Assembly: GCA_943914465.1 (NCBI GenBank)
Contig: CALUCD010000004.1
Location: 124,001 to 188,000 of the forward strand
Source: an uncultured Corynebacterium sp.
GTDB lineage: Bacteria > Actinomycetota > Actinomycetes > Mycobacteriales > Mycobacteriaceae
Direction: 5' to 3'
DNA: 64,000 bases
This document shows positions 1 through 10,041 of the stretch, piece by piece. The notes under the pieces are model-generated. The model was not told where the DNA came from and did no database searches. It was given only the letters and a program-made list of their open reading frames with translations. The translations under genes were made by a program, and so were the position numbers. Position 1 is the first letter of the stretch. Each line of letters starts with the position of its first letter.

Positions 1-74
1 TACGGTGTCCACACCAGCGACACCAACCCGGCCACCGCAACCAGTGCGAGCATGATCCAACCTGCGCGTTTCAT
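1..74 (-). CDS. ABC transporter permease, DppC-like (partial, N-terminus only)
   Basis: Only the first 24 codons are inside the window: Met-Lys-Arg-Ala-Gly followed by one hydrophobic stretch rich in Leu, Val and Ala, as at the start of a membrane permease. Its ATG overlaps the stop of the preceding permease in an ATGA (71-74), so the two are translationally coupled. By position it should be the second permease (DppC/OppC type) of the peptide/nickel importer whose binding protein and first permease lie upstream on the same strand. The identity comes from context. ATP-binding subunits would be expected beyond the left edge. Confidence 0.7.
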   Translation of the reverse strand, partial: MKRAGWIMLALVAVAGLVSLVWTP

Positions 75-970
75 GCTCGCCTCCGCACCCGTGGATCCAC
101 CACGGTGTAGAGCACATCGACCACCAGATTCACCGTCAGAGTGACGGTGACCAGCAGCATCATCACCGTTTGGACGGTGGTGAGATCCCGGTTGGCCACC
201 GCGTCTACAAGCATCGAGCCCAAACCTGGAATCGCGAACACCCGCTCAACCACCACCGCTCCCACAATCAACGTCGAAAGCTGCAGCCCAGTGACTGTGA
301 GGACAGGCAGCGCCGCGTTGCGCAACACGGAGGAATACAACACTTTGCGTATCGACGCCCCCTGCGCCCGGCCTGTTCGCACATAATCCTTCCCCATCTC
401 TTCTGTGATCGCGGCGCGCACGTAGCGAGTCAAAATCGCGGCCTGCACCAGCGCAAGCGAGGCCACCGGCAAGATCGCGTGTTGGAAGCTACCCCACCCG
501 TTCGCCGGCAACCACCCGAGGCGGACGGAGAACAACGCCACGGCGAGGATGCCCACCAAAAACGACGGCACCGCGATACCGATCTGCGTCAACCCGGCTA
601 ACAGCGCATTCGGGCGTCGGGCCAGCCGAATTCCAAGGGGAACCGCTGCGGCGACGGCAAGCACCATGGCGGCCACAGTCAATGTCAGTGAGGTGCCGGC
701 GCGCTCAACCACGGTGGGGGTGATGTCGCGCCCCGACGCCATGGACACACCGAAATCACCAGTGAGTAGCCCGCCAACCCACTCGACATACTGCGTCGGC
801 AGGGGCCGGTCCGTGCCCAAGCGGTGGGCCAGTTCCGCCACAGCCTCATCGGTGGCGGTGACCCCGAGCGCAACACGCGCCGGGTCACCCGGCACAGCGC
901 GCAAAAGCACGAAAATGATCAGGCTGGCGGCCGCAAGCAACACGGCGAACCTGGCAAGGCTTTTGATCAT
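71..970 (-). CDS. ABC transporter permease, DppB/NikB-like
   Basis: The 299-residue integral membrane protein has the family pattern of peptide/nickel (DppB/OppB/NikB) permeases: an N-terminal membrane segment, the early motif LRAVPGDPARVALG, a following region with RLGTDRPLPTQY, and the EAA-type cytoplasmic loop near residues 190-215 (DYVRTGRAQGAS). It would form the channel with the DppC-like partner. Its start overlaps the stop of the solute-binding lipoprotein gene by 4 bp (ATGA) and its stop overlaps the next permease start, so the operon is tightly coupled. The substrate (oligopeptide, nickel or other) cannot be read from the sequence. Confidence 0.9.
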   Translation of the reverse strand: MIKSLARFAVLLAAASLIIFVLLRAVPGDPARVALGVTATDEAVAELAHRLGTDRPLPTQYVEWVGGLLTGDFGVSMASGRDITPTVVERAGTSLTLTVAAMVLAVAAAVPLGIRLARRPNALLAGLTQIGIAVPSFLVGILAVALFSVRLGWLPANGWGSFQHAILPVASLALVQAAILTRYVRAAITEEMGKDYVRTGRAQGASIRKVLYSSVLRNAALPVLTVTGLQLSTLIVGAVVVERVFAIPGLGSMLVDAVANRDLTTVQTVMMLLVTVTLTVNLVVDVLYTVVDPRVRRRA

Positions 971-2409
971 TGGGCGCCCTCGCCAAGCTGGATCGTGTTC
1001 AGGGGGAGCGAATCAGTAACCACATTCGGGTCCACACCACTGATCCCGGGGCGGGTGAGCACAATATTTGGCGCATTGGCCAAGGTCAGCGCTGCGGCAT
1101 CTGCCATGATCTGGTCAACTGCCTCCCCGAAACGTTCGGCGGCCAGCAGGTCGCGGGTCGCTTTCGAGTCGTAGCCCAGGTAGTACTCGGGGTTGCCGAA
1201 CAGGTTGTTCAAGTCGCGCGGCTCCACATGGGCGACGATGGAGGCCTGATAGTCGCTGTGGGTGAGCACCTGGCCCAGCCACACGGCCGGAAACTCGACT
1301 GTTTCCAGCCGCACCTGAAAGCCCACGTCGCGCAGCTGAGAAAAAATCAGCTCCGAGGCGGTCTGGGCATACGGCAGGCTGGGCACCGTAATGGTCACCT
1401 CAGGTCTGCGCCCGGCAAGTAACTCCTTGGCCAGCTGCGGGTCATACGGGAAGTAGTCCTTGCCGCTAAACCACGGGTCCGTGGGCGGTACCGGCGCCCC
1501 ACCAGTGTCGGTGGCCAGGCCGTTGTAGACGACCTCGTTCAGCGCAGCCCGGTCAATGGCATGGGCGGCGGCGCGGCGGACATCCGGATCATCAAACGGC
1601 GCGGCGTTATTGTTCATGGAGAAGATGACCTCACCGTTGGTGGTGCCAACTTGGACGTCAATCTCATCCGGCAGCGCCTCCACCAGCTGGGGGGCCTGCA
1701 TCTGCCACACCATGTCCACGTCACCGGCGCGCAGCGCGTTGACGGCGGCCACCGCGTCGGAGAAGTAGCGGATCTGTGCGTCGTGGCTGACCTCGCCCCA
1801 ATAGTCATCGCGTGCCTGAAAGCTGATCGCCGTGCCCTCATCAAACTGGCTCAGCGTGTACGGCCCGGTGCCCAGCGGGTCTGTAGCGAGGCGGGGAATC
1901 GAGTCTTCGCACATCATCGCACCGGTGAACGTTCCCATTGACCAAAGCCAGCTTGTGGACGCCTCCTTCAACCCCACCTCCAGCGTCAACTCATCCACTG
2001 CCCGTGCATACTCCACAGGGTTCATTTGTGCCCTCAACCCATTTGTCCAGTGCGTTTGCACATACTCAATGGAAAAGGCGGCATCTGCCGCGGTGAACGA
2101 TCGCCCGTTGGAAAACGTCACGCCCTCGCGCAGGTGAAAGCGGTAGGTGGTGCCGTCATCGGAGACGTCCCAGGACGTGGCCAGGTGGGGTTGGGGTTGG
2201 CCGGACGCGTCGATAAGCACAAGCGTTTCGTAGATATTGCCCATCAGCGCTTGTGGTGCCGCCGCCCCGCCCGTTGTGGTGAAATCAAGGCTTGCCGGTG
2301 GCGCAGCGGCCGCGACTGTGAGCTGGTTCATCGACGGTGCAACCTGAGGTGCGCACGCCGCCAGTGTGGCGGTGATCAAAAGAGGACCGGCGAACCGGGT
2401 GTGCTTCAT
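967..2409 (-). CDS. ABC transporter substrate-binding lipoprotein, SBP family 5
   Basis: This 480-residue extracytoplasmic binding protein belongs to the peptide/nickel family. I start it at the ATG at 2409, which gives a lipoprotein signal peptide with lipobox TLAAC; the open frame extends further but lacks a signal there. Family 5 features are the N-terminal 'NIYETLVLID' block, 'W.VSDDGTTYRFHLREGVTFSNG', and the 'DPLGTGPYTLSQF' block that precedes the ligand-contact region. It lies 7 bp downstream of the flavin oxidoreductase gene and overlaps the permease gene by 4 bp. Lipid anchoring fits a Gram-positive importer. The ligand is unknown, and the adjacent oxidoreductase may be a hint. Confidence 0.9.
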   Translation of the reverse strand: MKHTRFAGPLLITATLAACAPQVAPSMNQLTVAAAAPPASLDFTTTGGAAAPQALMGNIYETLVLIDASGQPQPHLATSWDVSDDGTTYRFHLREGVTFSNGRSFTAADAAFSIEYVQTHWTNGLRAQMNPVEYARAVDELTLEVGLKEASTSWLWSMGTFTGAMMCEDSIPRLATDPLGTGPYTLSQFDEGTAISFQARDDYWGEVSHDAQIRYFSDAVAAVNALRAGDVDMVWQMQAPQLVEALPDEIDVQVGTTNGEVIFSMNNNAAPFDDPDVRRAAAHAIDRAALNEVVYNGLATDTGGAPVPPTDPWFSGKDYFPYDPQLAKELLAGRRPEVTITVPSLPYAQTASELIFSQLRDVGFQVRLETVEFPAVWLGQVLTHSDYQASIVAHVEPRDLNNLFGNPEYYLGYDSKATRDLLAAERFGEAVDQIMADAAALTLANAPNIVLTRPGISGVDPNVVTDSLPLNTIQLGEGAQ

Positions 2410-2416
2410 CGTCACG

Positions 2417-3403
2417 TTAGGGCTCCAACTGATCTGCCAGAATCTCCATGCTGCGCAGCACATCCGGGTGGGAGGGCGCCTGCAGAGAGATCATCAACTC
2501 ATCCGCCTTGGCGTGATGCTTGAACCAGTTGAGGTACTCCGCAACGTCCTTGCCCGTCCCCTTAGCGGTGTAGCGCAGCATATCAATGATCTGCTTGCCC
2601 TGGTACGACTCCACCACCGAATCCAGTTGCTCCTCCGACAGCGGCGTGCCGCGCCGGCCGATGAGGTTGCGCACACGCTCCCGGTGCACAACTTTTTCCT
2701 GCTGGTCAGCTTCTCCGGCTGTTTCCGCTGCGATGACGTTGACGGCGGCAATGCAGTACGGCTCCGGGTAGCGCTCGGACGGCTCGTAGTTGTCCCGGTA
2801 GTAGGTGGTGGCCTGCTCGAGGTGTTGGGGCGCGAAGTGTGAAGCGAACGAGTAGGGCAGGCCCAGCTTCGCAGCCAGCGAGGCACCGAACATGGAGGAG
2901 CCCAAGATGTAGAGGGGCACGTCAGTACCAAAACCCGGCACGGCGACAACGCCCGGCAAGGGTGATTCGTTCGACAGCCATGCCTGCAGTTCCAGCACGT
3001 CTTGGGGGAAGTTCTCGGCTGAGCGCGGGTCGCGGCGCAGCGCCCGGCCCAGTGTCTGCTGGTCGGTGCCGGGTGCGCGGCCAAGTCCCAAGTCGATGCG
3101 GCCTGGGTAGAGCTCTTCCAACATGCCGAACTGCTCCGCAATGACATACGGAGAGTGGTTTGGCAGCATGACACCACCGGCGCCGAGGCGGATAGTGCTG
3201 GTCTTCGCGCCAATGTGGGCAATGAGCACCGATGGCACAGAAGAAATGATGGAGGTCATGTTGTGATGCTCGGAGTACCAGATCCGTTCGTAGCCGAGCT
3301 GTTCCGCGCGCTGTGCAAATTCGACGGAGCGCTCGATTGCCTCGCCGACGGTCTCGCCGGGGTATTTCGTGCAGAAATCAATGAGGGAAAGCGGTGTACT
3401 CAT
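2417..3403 (-). CDS. LLM-class flavin-dependent oxidoreductase (luciferase-like)
   Basis: The 328-residue protein has the bacterial-luciferase-like monooxygenase fold of the MsnO8-type subgroup. It starts with 'PLSLIDF' and carries the motifs YERIWYSEHH, IRLGAGGVMLPNHSP and EQFGMLEELYPGRIDLGLGRAPG that mark this subgroup. It would use reduced flavin and oxygen on an unknown substrate. brnQ ends 10 bp upstream and the ABC binding-protein gene begins 7 bp downstream, so the gene sits inside an apparent brnQ-LLM-ABC importer transcript. An LLM gene next to brnQ also occurs in C. glutamicum, as I recall it. The function is not assigned. Confidence 0.88.
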   Translation of the reverse strand: MSTPLSLIDFCTKYPGETVGEAIERSVEFAQRAEQLGYERIWYSEHHNMTSIISSVPSVLIAHIGAKTSTIRLGAGGVMLPNHSPYVIAEQFGMLEELYPGRIDLGLGRAPGTDQQTLGRALRRDPRSAENFPQDVLELQAWLSNESPLPGVVAVPGFGTDVPLYILGSSMFGASLAAKLGLPYSFASHFAPQHLEQATTYYRDNYEPSERYPEPYCIAAVNVIAAETAGEADQQEKVVHRERVRNLIGRRGTPLSEEQLDSVVESYQGKQIIDMLRYTAKGTGKDVAEYLNWFKHHAKADELMISLQAPSHPDVLRSMEILADQLEP

Positions 3404-3413
3404 ACCGGCAACG

Positions 3414-4757
3414 CTACTTCACCGCAGCAACGCTTCTGGTGGCCACCTCTCCAAATTCCCGCGGGGCGTGGGGGTTGACCCAGTCGATGACCAGCCCGAT
3501 CAAAAAGGCGACGAGGACGGGAACGACCCAGCCAAGACCGGCGTCGAAAAGCGGAGCCCAGCTCACAATCGGCGACAGGGCACTGACACCCCAACCAAGG
3601 CTGATGAAGGTTTCAACGAGCGAGAGCACCACCGCCGTCCACACCGGCAACATGAGCGCCCAAGTGAAGCGGGTGCGGGAGCGAAATGCCGGCTCGATGA
3701 GGGTCACCGTGATCAGCGCGATCGCTGGCGGGTAGAGAAACCCGATTACCGGCGCGGCGATGGTCATGATGAAAGACAGACCCTGGGTGGCAAACACCAT
3801 CGACCAGACGGTGAAGATGATTGCCCACGTGCGGTAGGAACCGGGGTACTGCTCCGCGAAGTACGCGGCGGTTGCGGTGATCAGGCCGACAGCAGTGGTC
3901 AGGCAGGCCAACAGAACCACAAGCGAGAAAATGACCTGGCCGGCGGTGCCCATGGTGAGATTGGAGGCATCCGCAAGCAGTCCAGCACCGTTTTCGTACT
4001 GCGCGCCGTCTGGGATCACCCGGCCGATGCTGCCTAACCCCAAATAGATCAGTGCCAGTATGAGGCCTGCTCCAACGCCGGCGATGATGGTGCCGCTGAC
4101 CAGTTCGCGGCCCTGGTATCCCTTCGAGCGCAGGGTGGAGATGACCACGATCGCAAACGCCAATGCTGCGATCGAGTCCATCGTGAGGTAGCCCTCAAGC
4201 AACCCGGCGGTAAACGGGGAATCGGCGTATTCCGGTGCTGGGGTGGATGGTTGTGCACCCCAGCGGGTGATGGACACACCGATCATGATGAGCAGCAACA
4301 CCACCAGTGCGGGCACGAGGAATTTGCCCAGGGTGTCCATGATGGTTGTCGGGTTCCATGACAACGCCAGCGCGACACCGAAAAAGATGATGTTGAACAC
4401 CGCAGAGGCAAACACCCCCTCAACGCCGAAGAGGGGAGTGATCGCGGTTTCCATTGACACCGCCCCGGTGCGCGGTAGTGCGTAAAACGCGCCGATGGAC
4501 AAATACGCCAGTACTGGGAACACACTGCCGAAGACGCTGCCTGCGCGCCGGGCAAGATCGCGCACGTCAGTACCGGCGAGCGCGATGGCGATGACGGCGA
4601 GAACCGGCAGCAGCGCACCGGTGCCGAGGAAGCCCAAGATAGCGGGCCAGAAGTTATCTCCAGCCTGGACGGCCAGGCTAGGCGGGAAGATCAGATTGCC
4701 CGCGCCGAAGAACATGGAAAACAGGGCGAGCGATGTGACCGCGATGGTGGTTCCCAC
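3414..4757 (-). CDS. brnQ: Branched-chain amino acid transporter BrnQ
   Basis: The 447-residue polytopic membrane protein has the LIVCS family signature at its N-terminus (SLALFSMFFGAGNLIFPPSLAVQAG) and about twelve hydrophobic segments. The family takes up Leu, Ile and Val (and Met in C. glutamicum) in symport with Na+. The start is GTG at 4757, preceded by a strong GAGGAGG ribosome-binding site. In C. glutamicum brnQ is next to aecD. Here treS and a maltokinase gene lie between the two, though the strand is the same. The 85 bp upstream hold an AT-richer stretch with a TACACT hexamer on the minus strand that could be a -10 box. Confidence 0.93.
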   Translation of the reverse strand: MGTTIAVTSLALFSMFFGAGNLIFPPSLAVQAGDNFWPAILGFLGTGALLPVLAVIAIALAGTDVRDLARRAGSVFGSVFPVLAYLSIGAFYALPRTGAVSMETAITPLFGVEGVFASAVFNIIFFGVALALSWNPTTIMDTLGKFLVPALVVLLLIMIGVSITRWGAQPSTPAPEYADSPFTAGLLEGYLTMDSIAALAFAIVVISTLRSKGYQGRELVSGTIIAGVGAGLILALIYLGLGSIGRVIPDGAQYENGAGLLADASNLTMGTAGQVIFSLVVLLACLTTAVGLITATAAYFAEQYPGSYRTWAIIFTVWSMVFATQGLSFIMTIAAPVIGFLYPPAIALITVTLIEPAFRSRTRFTWALMLPVWTAVVLSLVETFISLGWGVSALSPIVSWAPLFDAGLGWVVPVLVAFLIGLVIDWVNPHAPREFGEVATRSVAAVK

Positions 4758-4842
4758 GAGAACCTCCTCAAAGAGACGCTGAGAGTGTACGGGATTTATT
4801 CACAGTACAATCACGAGGCCAATTTGGGAAGTTGTTTCCACT

Positions 4843-5966
4843 CTATGAGATCGCGCCGGTGAGCTGACGTATTGCCCGGAGTGGAATCTCGACCCAATCC
4901 GGCCGGTTATTTGCTTCGTACACCACCTCGTACGCCGCCTTGTCCGCAACGTAGGCCTTGAGCAGCGCCGCATCGATATCCCCGTAGCCTGCGAGCAGCT
5001 GCGAGACAGCGTCGGATTCCCACTGCGCATCCAGCCCGCCGACTTCACGCGCGTAACCGAAGGAGCGCACCATGCCCGCAACGTCGCGCAGCGGGTGATC
5101 TCTGCGGCGGCGATCTGCAAGCGGGCGTGCCGGCTCGCCCTCAAAGTCAATGAGGTACCAGCGCTGATCGGTGCGCGATTGCAGCGTTTGCCCTAAGTGC
5201 AAGTCACCGTGCACGCGTTGGGTGGGCATCGACTGCGACGCCCCGCCCTCGGCACCGCCTGAGCTGCCTGCAAATGCCGCGCCGTAGAGCTCGCTGATGG
5301 CCTCGGCGTACTCCTGCAGCACCGGCGCGCGGCGGACGTAGTCATCCAGGTTCGCGTTCAGCGTGTCTCGAAGGTCGTGGGCTGCAACCTCGACGGTGCC
5401 GAACGTCTCCGCCAACGAGGCGTGCACGCTGCGGATCGCCGCGCCCAGGTCACCGGCATTCTCGGGCACCATCCCGGCGGTGGCACGTGCGAACCCGTCC
5501 GCGCCGTCAATGCGTTCCTGCTGCATTGCCAAGGTCATTTCACCGAGCGTGACATACCCGGTCACCGCCGCCACATGCGGGTTTTCAATCTGGCTGAGCA
5601 GTTCAACATCTGGGTTGAGGCCGCGTTCCAGCTTGCGAAACACCTTCACAATGGTCTCACCCACGATCAGCGACGTGTTGGACTGCTCTGCGCCCATCGG
5701 TGTCGCGTTGCCGTGCTGAAGCGTGCCATGCACCTCACCGAGCGTGTCCATGTGCGTCACATACGCGTTCGCGCCCGCCGGTGTGTGCAGCACATCGCGC
5801 GCCGCGTCACCGACTACAACCTGGTACGTCTGCGTCTGCCCGTCGTCCAGGGTGATGTCACACAGCTGCCATTCAAACTCACCCAGGGCTTGTTGCTTGA
5901 CGACGCCACCGCCCACCACCGTTGACGCCTTCCCACCGAAAAACCGCTCCGTCGTGATATCAATCA

Positions 5967-5967
<1 letters not shown>
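4843..5967 (-). CDS. mak: Maltokinase (Mak/Pep2-type), phosphorylates maltose
   Basis: The 374-residue protein shows the maltokinase pattern: an N-terminal cap region ('ERFFGGKA') and a C-terminal aminoglycoside-phosphotransferase-like core with the catalytic motif VHGDLHLGQ and the metal-binding DFEGEPARPL followed by 'RDVAGMVRSF'. The family makes maltose 1-phosphate from maltose and ATP. The start is the ATG at 5967, which overlaps the treS stop (TGATG), so it is coupled to trehalose synthase, the enzyme that supplies maltose. It is shorter than the roughly 450-residue mycobacterial enzymes. No glgE, which would use the product, is in this window. Confidence 0.9.
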
Positions 5968-7673
<1,706 letters not shown>

Positions 7674-8810
7674 TTAGAGTAGTTCGATCGCGCGCGCTAT
7701 GCGGCCCACCGCCTCTTCCACGATGGCGGGGGAGGTGGCAAAGTTCAGCCGCGCCCGGTGCTCACCACCCGGGCCGAAATCGCGACCTTCACTCAACGCC
7801 ACCTTTGCGTGCTCAATCAGGTAAGCGGCAGGGCGATCCGTGGTCAGCTTGGTGTCGCGGAAATCCAACATCATCAAGTACGTCGCGTCCGGGACGGTAA
7901 CGCGGATGCCTTCAATTGCCTCCGGGAGGCGCTGCACTAACCAGTCCCGATTGGCTTTGAGTACGGCGATCTCTTCGTCGAGGAACTCACGCCCGTCGCG
8001 GTAGCACGCCTCCGCTGCGACAATGCCGAGCGTGCCCACCCCGTCTTTGAGCACTGGGTTGACCTGCCCCCAGGTGGCGACGTCTGCGTCATTGGAGAAA
8101 ATCAACTGCGCGCACTTCAGCCCCGCCACGTTCCACGCTTTCGACGCCGCCGTCACCGTGATGCACACATCCGGATTGCGCTGCGCTGCGCACACATGGG
8201 ACGCCCCGTAGGTCAGCGGCGCGTGAATCTCATCGACAATCACACGCCCGTTGTAGCGCCGGGCAATGGCGCAGATCTGATCCAGCTCCTCAGCGTCAAA
8301 CATCCACCCGCCGGGGTTGAACGGGTTAGTCACAATAATGCTGCCGGCACCGTGCTTGAACGCAGCCTCCACTTCCATGAGGTCAAGGCCGTTGTCGCTG
8401 CCGATGTCAACACGCTCGCGCCCGGCAGCATCCGCGATCGGCAAGAACGGAAAGTACGCCGGGATGGGAACGATCACTGCCCCAGCAGTGAAATGCTCAA
8501 TCGCGAGCAGCACTCCGCGCACCACGTCGGGCACCAGCGCGATACGGCCCGGATCTGGTGCCCAGCCATAGCGCGCGCTGTAGAAGTCGGCCACCGCCTC
8601 CGGCAGACGGTGGGAGTGCGGGGCGGGGGTATAACCAAACATCTCACGCTGTGCGGCTTCAAGGATCGAGTCTTTCACAGCCGGCGCGGTAGGGAAGTCG
8701 CTCTCGGCGACGAACATGGGGATCACATCGGCCGGGAACTGGGTCCATTTTCGGGTTCCACGGGCCCGCAAAGTGTTAAGGTCAGGCATCGCTTCGGACA
8801 GCTGCGTCAT
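7674..8810 (-). CDS. aecD: MalY/PatB-type PLP-dependent C-S lyase (AecD-like)
   Basis: The 378-residue fold-type I PLP enzyme resembles cystathionine beta-lyase of the MalY/PatB group. It shows RKWTQFPADVIPMFVAESDF near the N-terminus, NPFNPGG, the Asp-containing 'RVIVDEIHAPL', and the PLP-lysine motif TAASKAWNVAGLK. The family cleaves cystathionine and other S-linked substrates to a thiol, pyruvate and ammonia. I start it at the ATG at 8810; the ATG at 8789 is also possible. The same strand continues into treS, maltokinase and then brnQ. The name follows C. glutamicum aecD, which is near brnQ there. Confidence 0.85.
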   Translation of the reverse strand: MTQLSEAMPDLNTLRARGTRKWTQFPADVIPMFVAESDFPTAPAVKDSILEAAQREMFGYTPAPHSHRLPEAVADFYSARYGWAPDPGRIALVPDVVRGVLLAIEHFTAGAVIVPIPAYFPFLPIADAAGRERVDIGSDNGLDLMEVEAAFKHGAGSIIVTNPFNPGGWMFDAEELDQICAIARRYNGRVIVDEIHAPLTYGASHVCAAQRNPDVCITVTAASKAWNVAGLKCAQLIFSNDADVATWGQVNPVLKDGVGTLGIVAAEACYRDGREFLDEEIAVLKANRDWLVQRLPEAIEGIRVTVPDATYLMMLDFRDTKLTTDRPAAYLIEHAKVALSEGRDFGPGGEHRARLNFATSPAIVEEAVGRIARAIELL

Positions 8811-8876
8811 GGCGCTGAGAATAACCGAACTCACCGGCTTCGTGCCGGATAGCCCGTTTTGCGCGCTACCGCGCTG

Positions 8877-8882
8877 TACTAT
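8877..8882 (+). promoter_or_regulatory. Possible -10 element for lipoprotein-idi operon
   Basis: TACTAT preceded by TG (an extended -10 type) lies 44 bp before the lipoprotein ATG in the divergent gap with the aecD-like gene. No convincing -35 is visible, which is common in Corynebacterium promoters. Confidence 0.35.
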
Positions 8883-8926
8883 GTCTGAGAAGTTCAACCG
8901 TCGACAAACTGGGAGCTGTATCCACG

Positions 8927-9469
8927 ATGACCCACCGAATCAAATACTCAGCACTCGCGCTGGTGTTCACGCTCACGGCGTGTTCAAGCACGGTGGACCC
9001 AGTCGACGGGGAGGCCGAAGCAACCGAGTCGGAGGTGGAAGTCACCAGCACCGTCGGGCGCCCAGAAAAAGAATTCAAAGCCGAAGACACCCAGCCCATG
9101 ATCACTACTGAGCTCGACGGCGAGCGGGTGGAAGACCCGGCAATGGAGGTCTCCTACAAGTGGCAAGGCAGCAAGCCCGCGCCGGGCGGCGGCACCGTGC
9201 TCATCGTCGCAGTGACCAACGAGTCGGACGCGCCTATGCCAGCTGATATCTTGAACCCCGAATTGTCTTACAAATCGGGAGGCAGCATGACGTCCGCGTC
9301 GATGAAGACCGCCGAGGCAGCCGGCATTGACTACGCCGGGCTTGACCTGCCGCTTGGGCCAGGCGCCACCACGAACGTGAAGCTCCCGTTCGACGTCGCC
9401 GCAGGCAGCCTCTCTGATGCGCAGCTGACCATCGGCAACGTTCGCTTCCAAGGAAACCTGAACGGCTAA
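8927..9469 (+). CDS. Secreted lipoprotein of unknown function
   Basis: The 180-residue protein has a classic lipoprotein signal (ALALVFTLTAC, lipidated Cys at about residue 19), then an acidic linker rich in Glu, Val and Thr, and a C-terminal domain of about 110 residues with alternating beta-strand-like segments and the block 'GTVLIVAVTNESDAPMPADIL', reminiscent of DUF4352/telomeric-repeat-type immunoglobulin folds. That last comparison is only a resemblance. The stop overlaps the idi start (TAATG), so the two genes are coupled, but no functional link to isoprenoids is evident. Confidence 0.85.
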   Translation: MTHRIKYSALALVFTLTACSSTVDPVDGEAEATESEVEVTSTVGRPEKEFKAEDTQPMITTELDGERVEDPAMEVSYKWQGSKPAPGGGTVLIVAVTNESDAPMPADILNPELSYKSGGSMTSASMKTAEAAGIDYAGLDLPLGPGATTNVKLPFDVAAGSLSDAQLTIGNVRFQGNLNG

Positions 9470-10005
9470 TGGAACTCGTGGTGCTGCTCGGTGAGACGGG
9501 TGAACCCATCGGCACCGCCAGCAAACACGACGTGCACACTGACTCCACACCGCTCCACCTCGCGTTTTCGTGCTGGCTGGTCGGTGACGACGGCCGCGTA
9601 TTGGTCACCCGCCGCGCTCTGAGCAAACTGACCTGGCCCGGGGTGTGGACCAATTCCTTTTGCGGCCACCCCGCACCCGGTGAGGCGCTGGCAGATGCGA
9701 TCACCCGCCGCGCCGAGACGGAATTGGGGATTCAGCCCGCCGAGTTGGTGGCGCTTGAGGTGGCCGTGTCCGACTTTCGCTACCGCGCCGTGGATTCTTC
9801 CGGGATCGTAGAAAACGAGGTCTGCCCCGTCTACGTTGCTCGCCTGCAACCAGGGGCGACGCTGAGCCCGAACCCGGACGAGGTTGATTCCTACGCGTGG
9901 GTTGAACCCGGCGCGCTGATCAGCTCAGCCGAAGCGACGCCGTTTGCGTTCTCGCCATGGATGATTGAAGAGCTCGCAGACTCGGGCCTGCGCGCCCGGC
10001 TGTAG
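9469..10005 (+). CDS. idi: Isopentenyl-diphosphate delta-isomerase, type 1
   Basis: This 178-residue Nudix-fold enzyme interconverts IPP and DMAPP in the cytoplasm, feeding UppS (also in this window) and menaquinone synthesis. The catalytic Cys is in TNSFCGHPAPGE and the Nudix-like segment is 'ALADAITRRAETELGI'; the second catalytic region includes 'ENEVCPVYVARL'. The length is typical for type 1 Idi. Translation starts at the ATG in a TAATG overlap with the lipoprotein gene. The end faces the esterase gene with 36 bp between them. Confidence 0.94.
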   Translation: MELVVLLGETGEPIGTASKHDVHTDSTPLHLAFSCWLVGDDGRVLVTRRALSKLTWPGVWTNSFCGHPAPGEALADAITRRAETELGIQPAELVALEVAVSDFRYRAVDSSGIVENEVCPVYVARLQPGATLSPNPDEVDSYAWVEPGALISSAEATPFAFSPWMIEELADSGLRARL

Positions 10006-10041
10006 TTGTAGCTGTAGCAGACAAGAAAGCCTGACGGGGTC

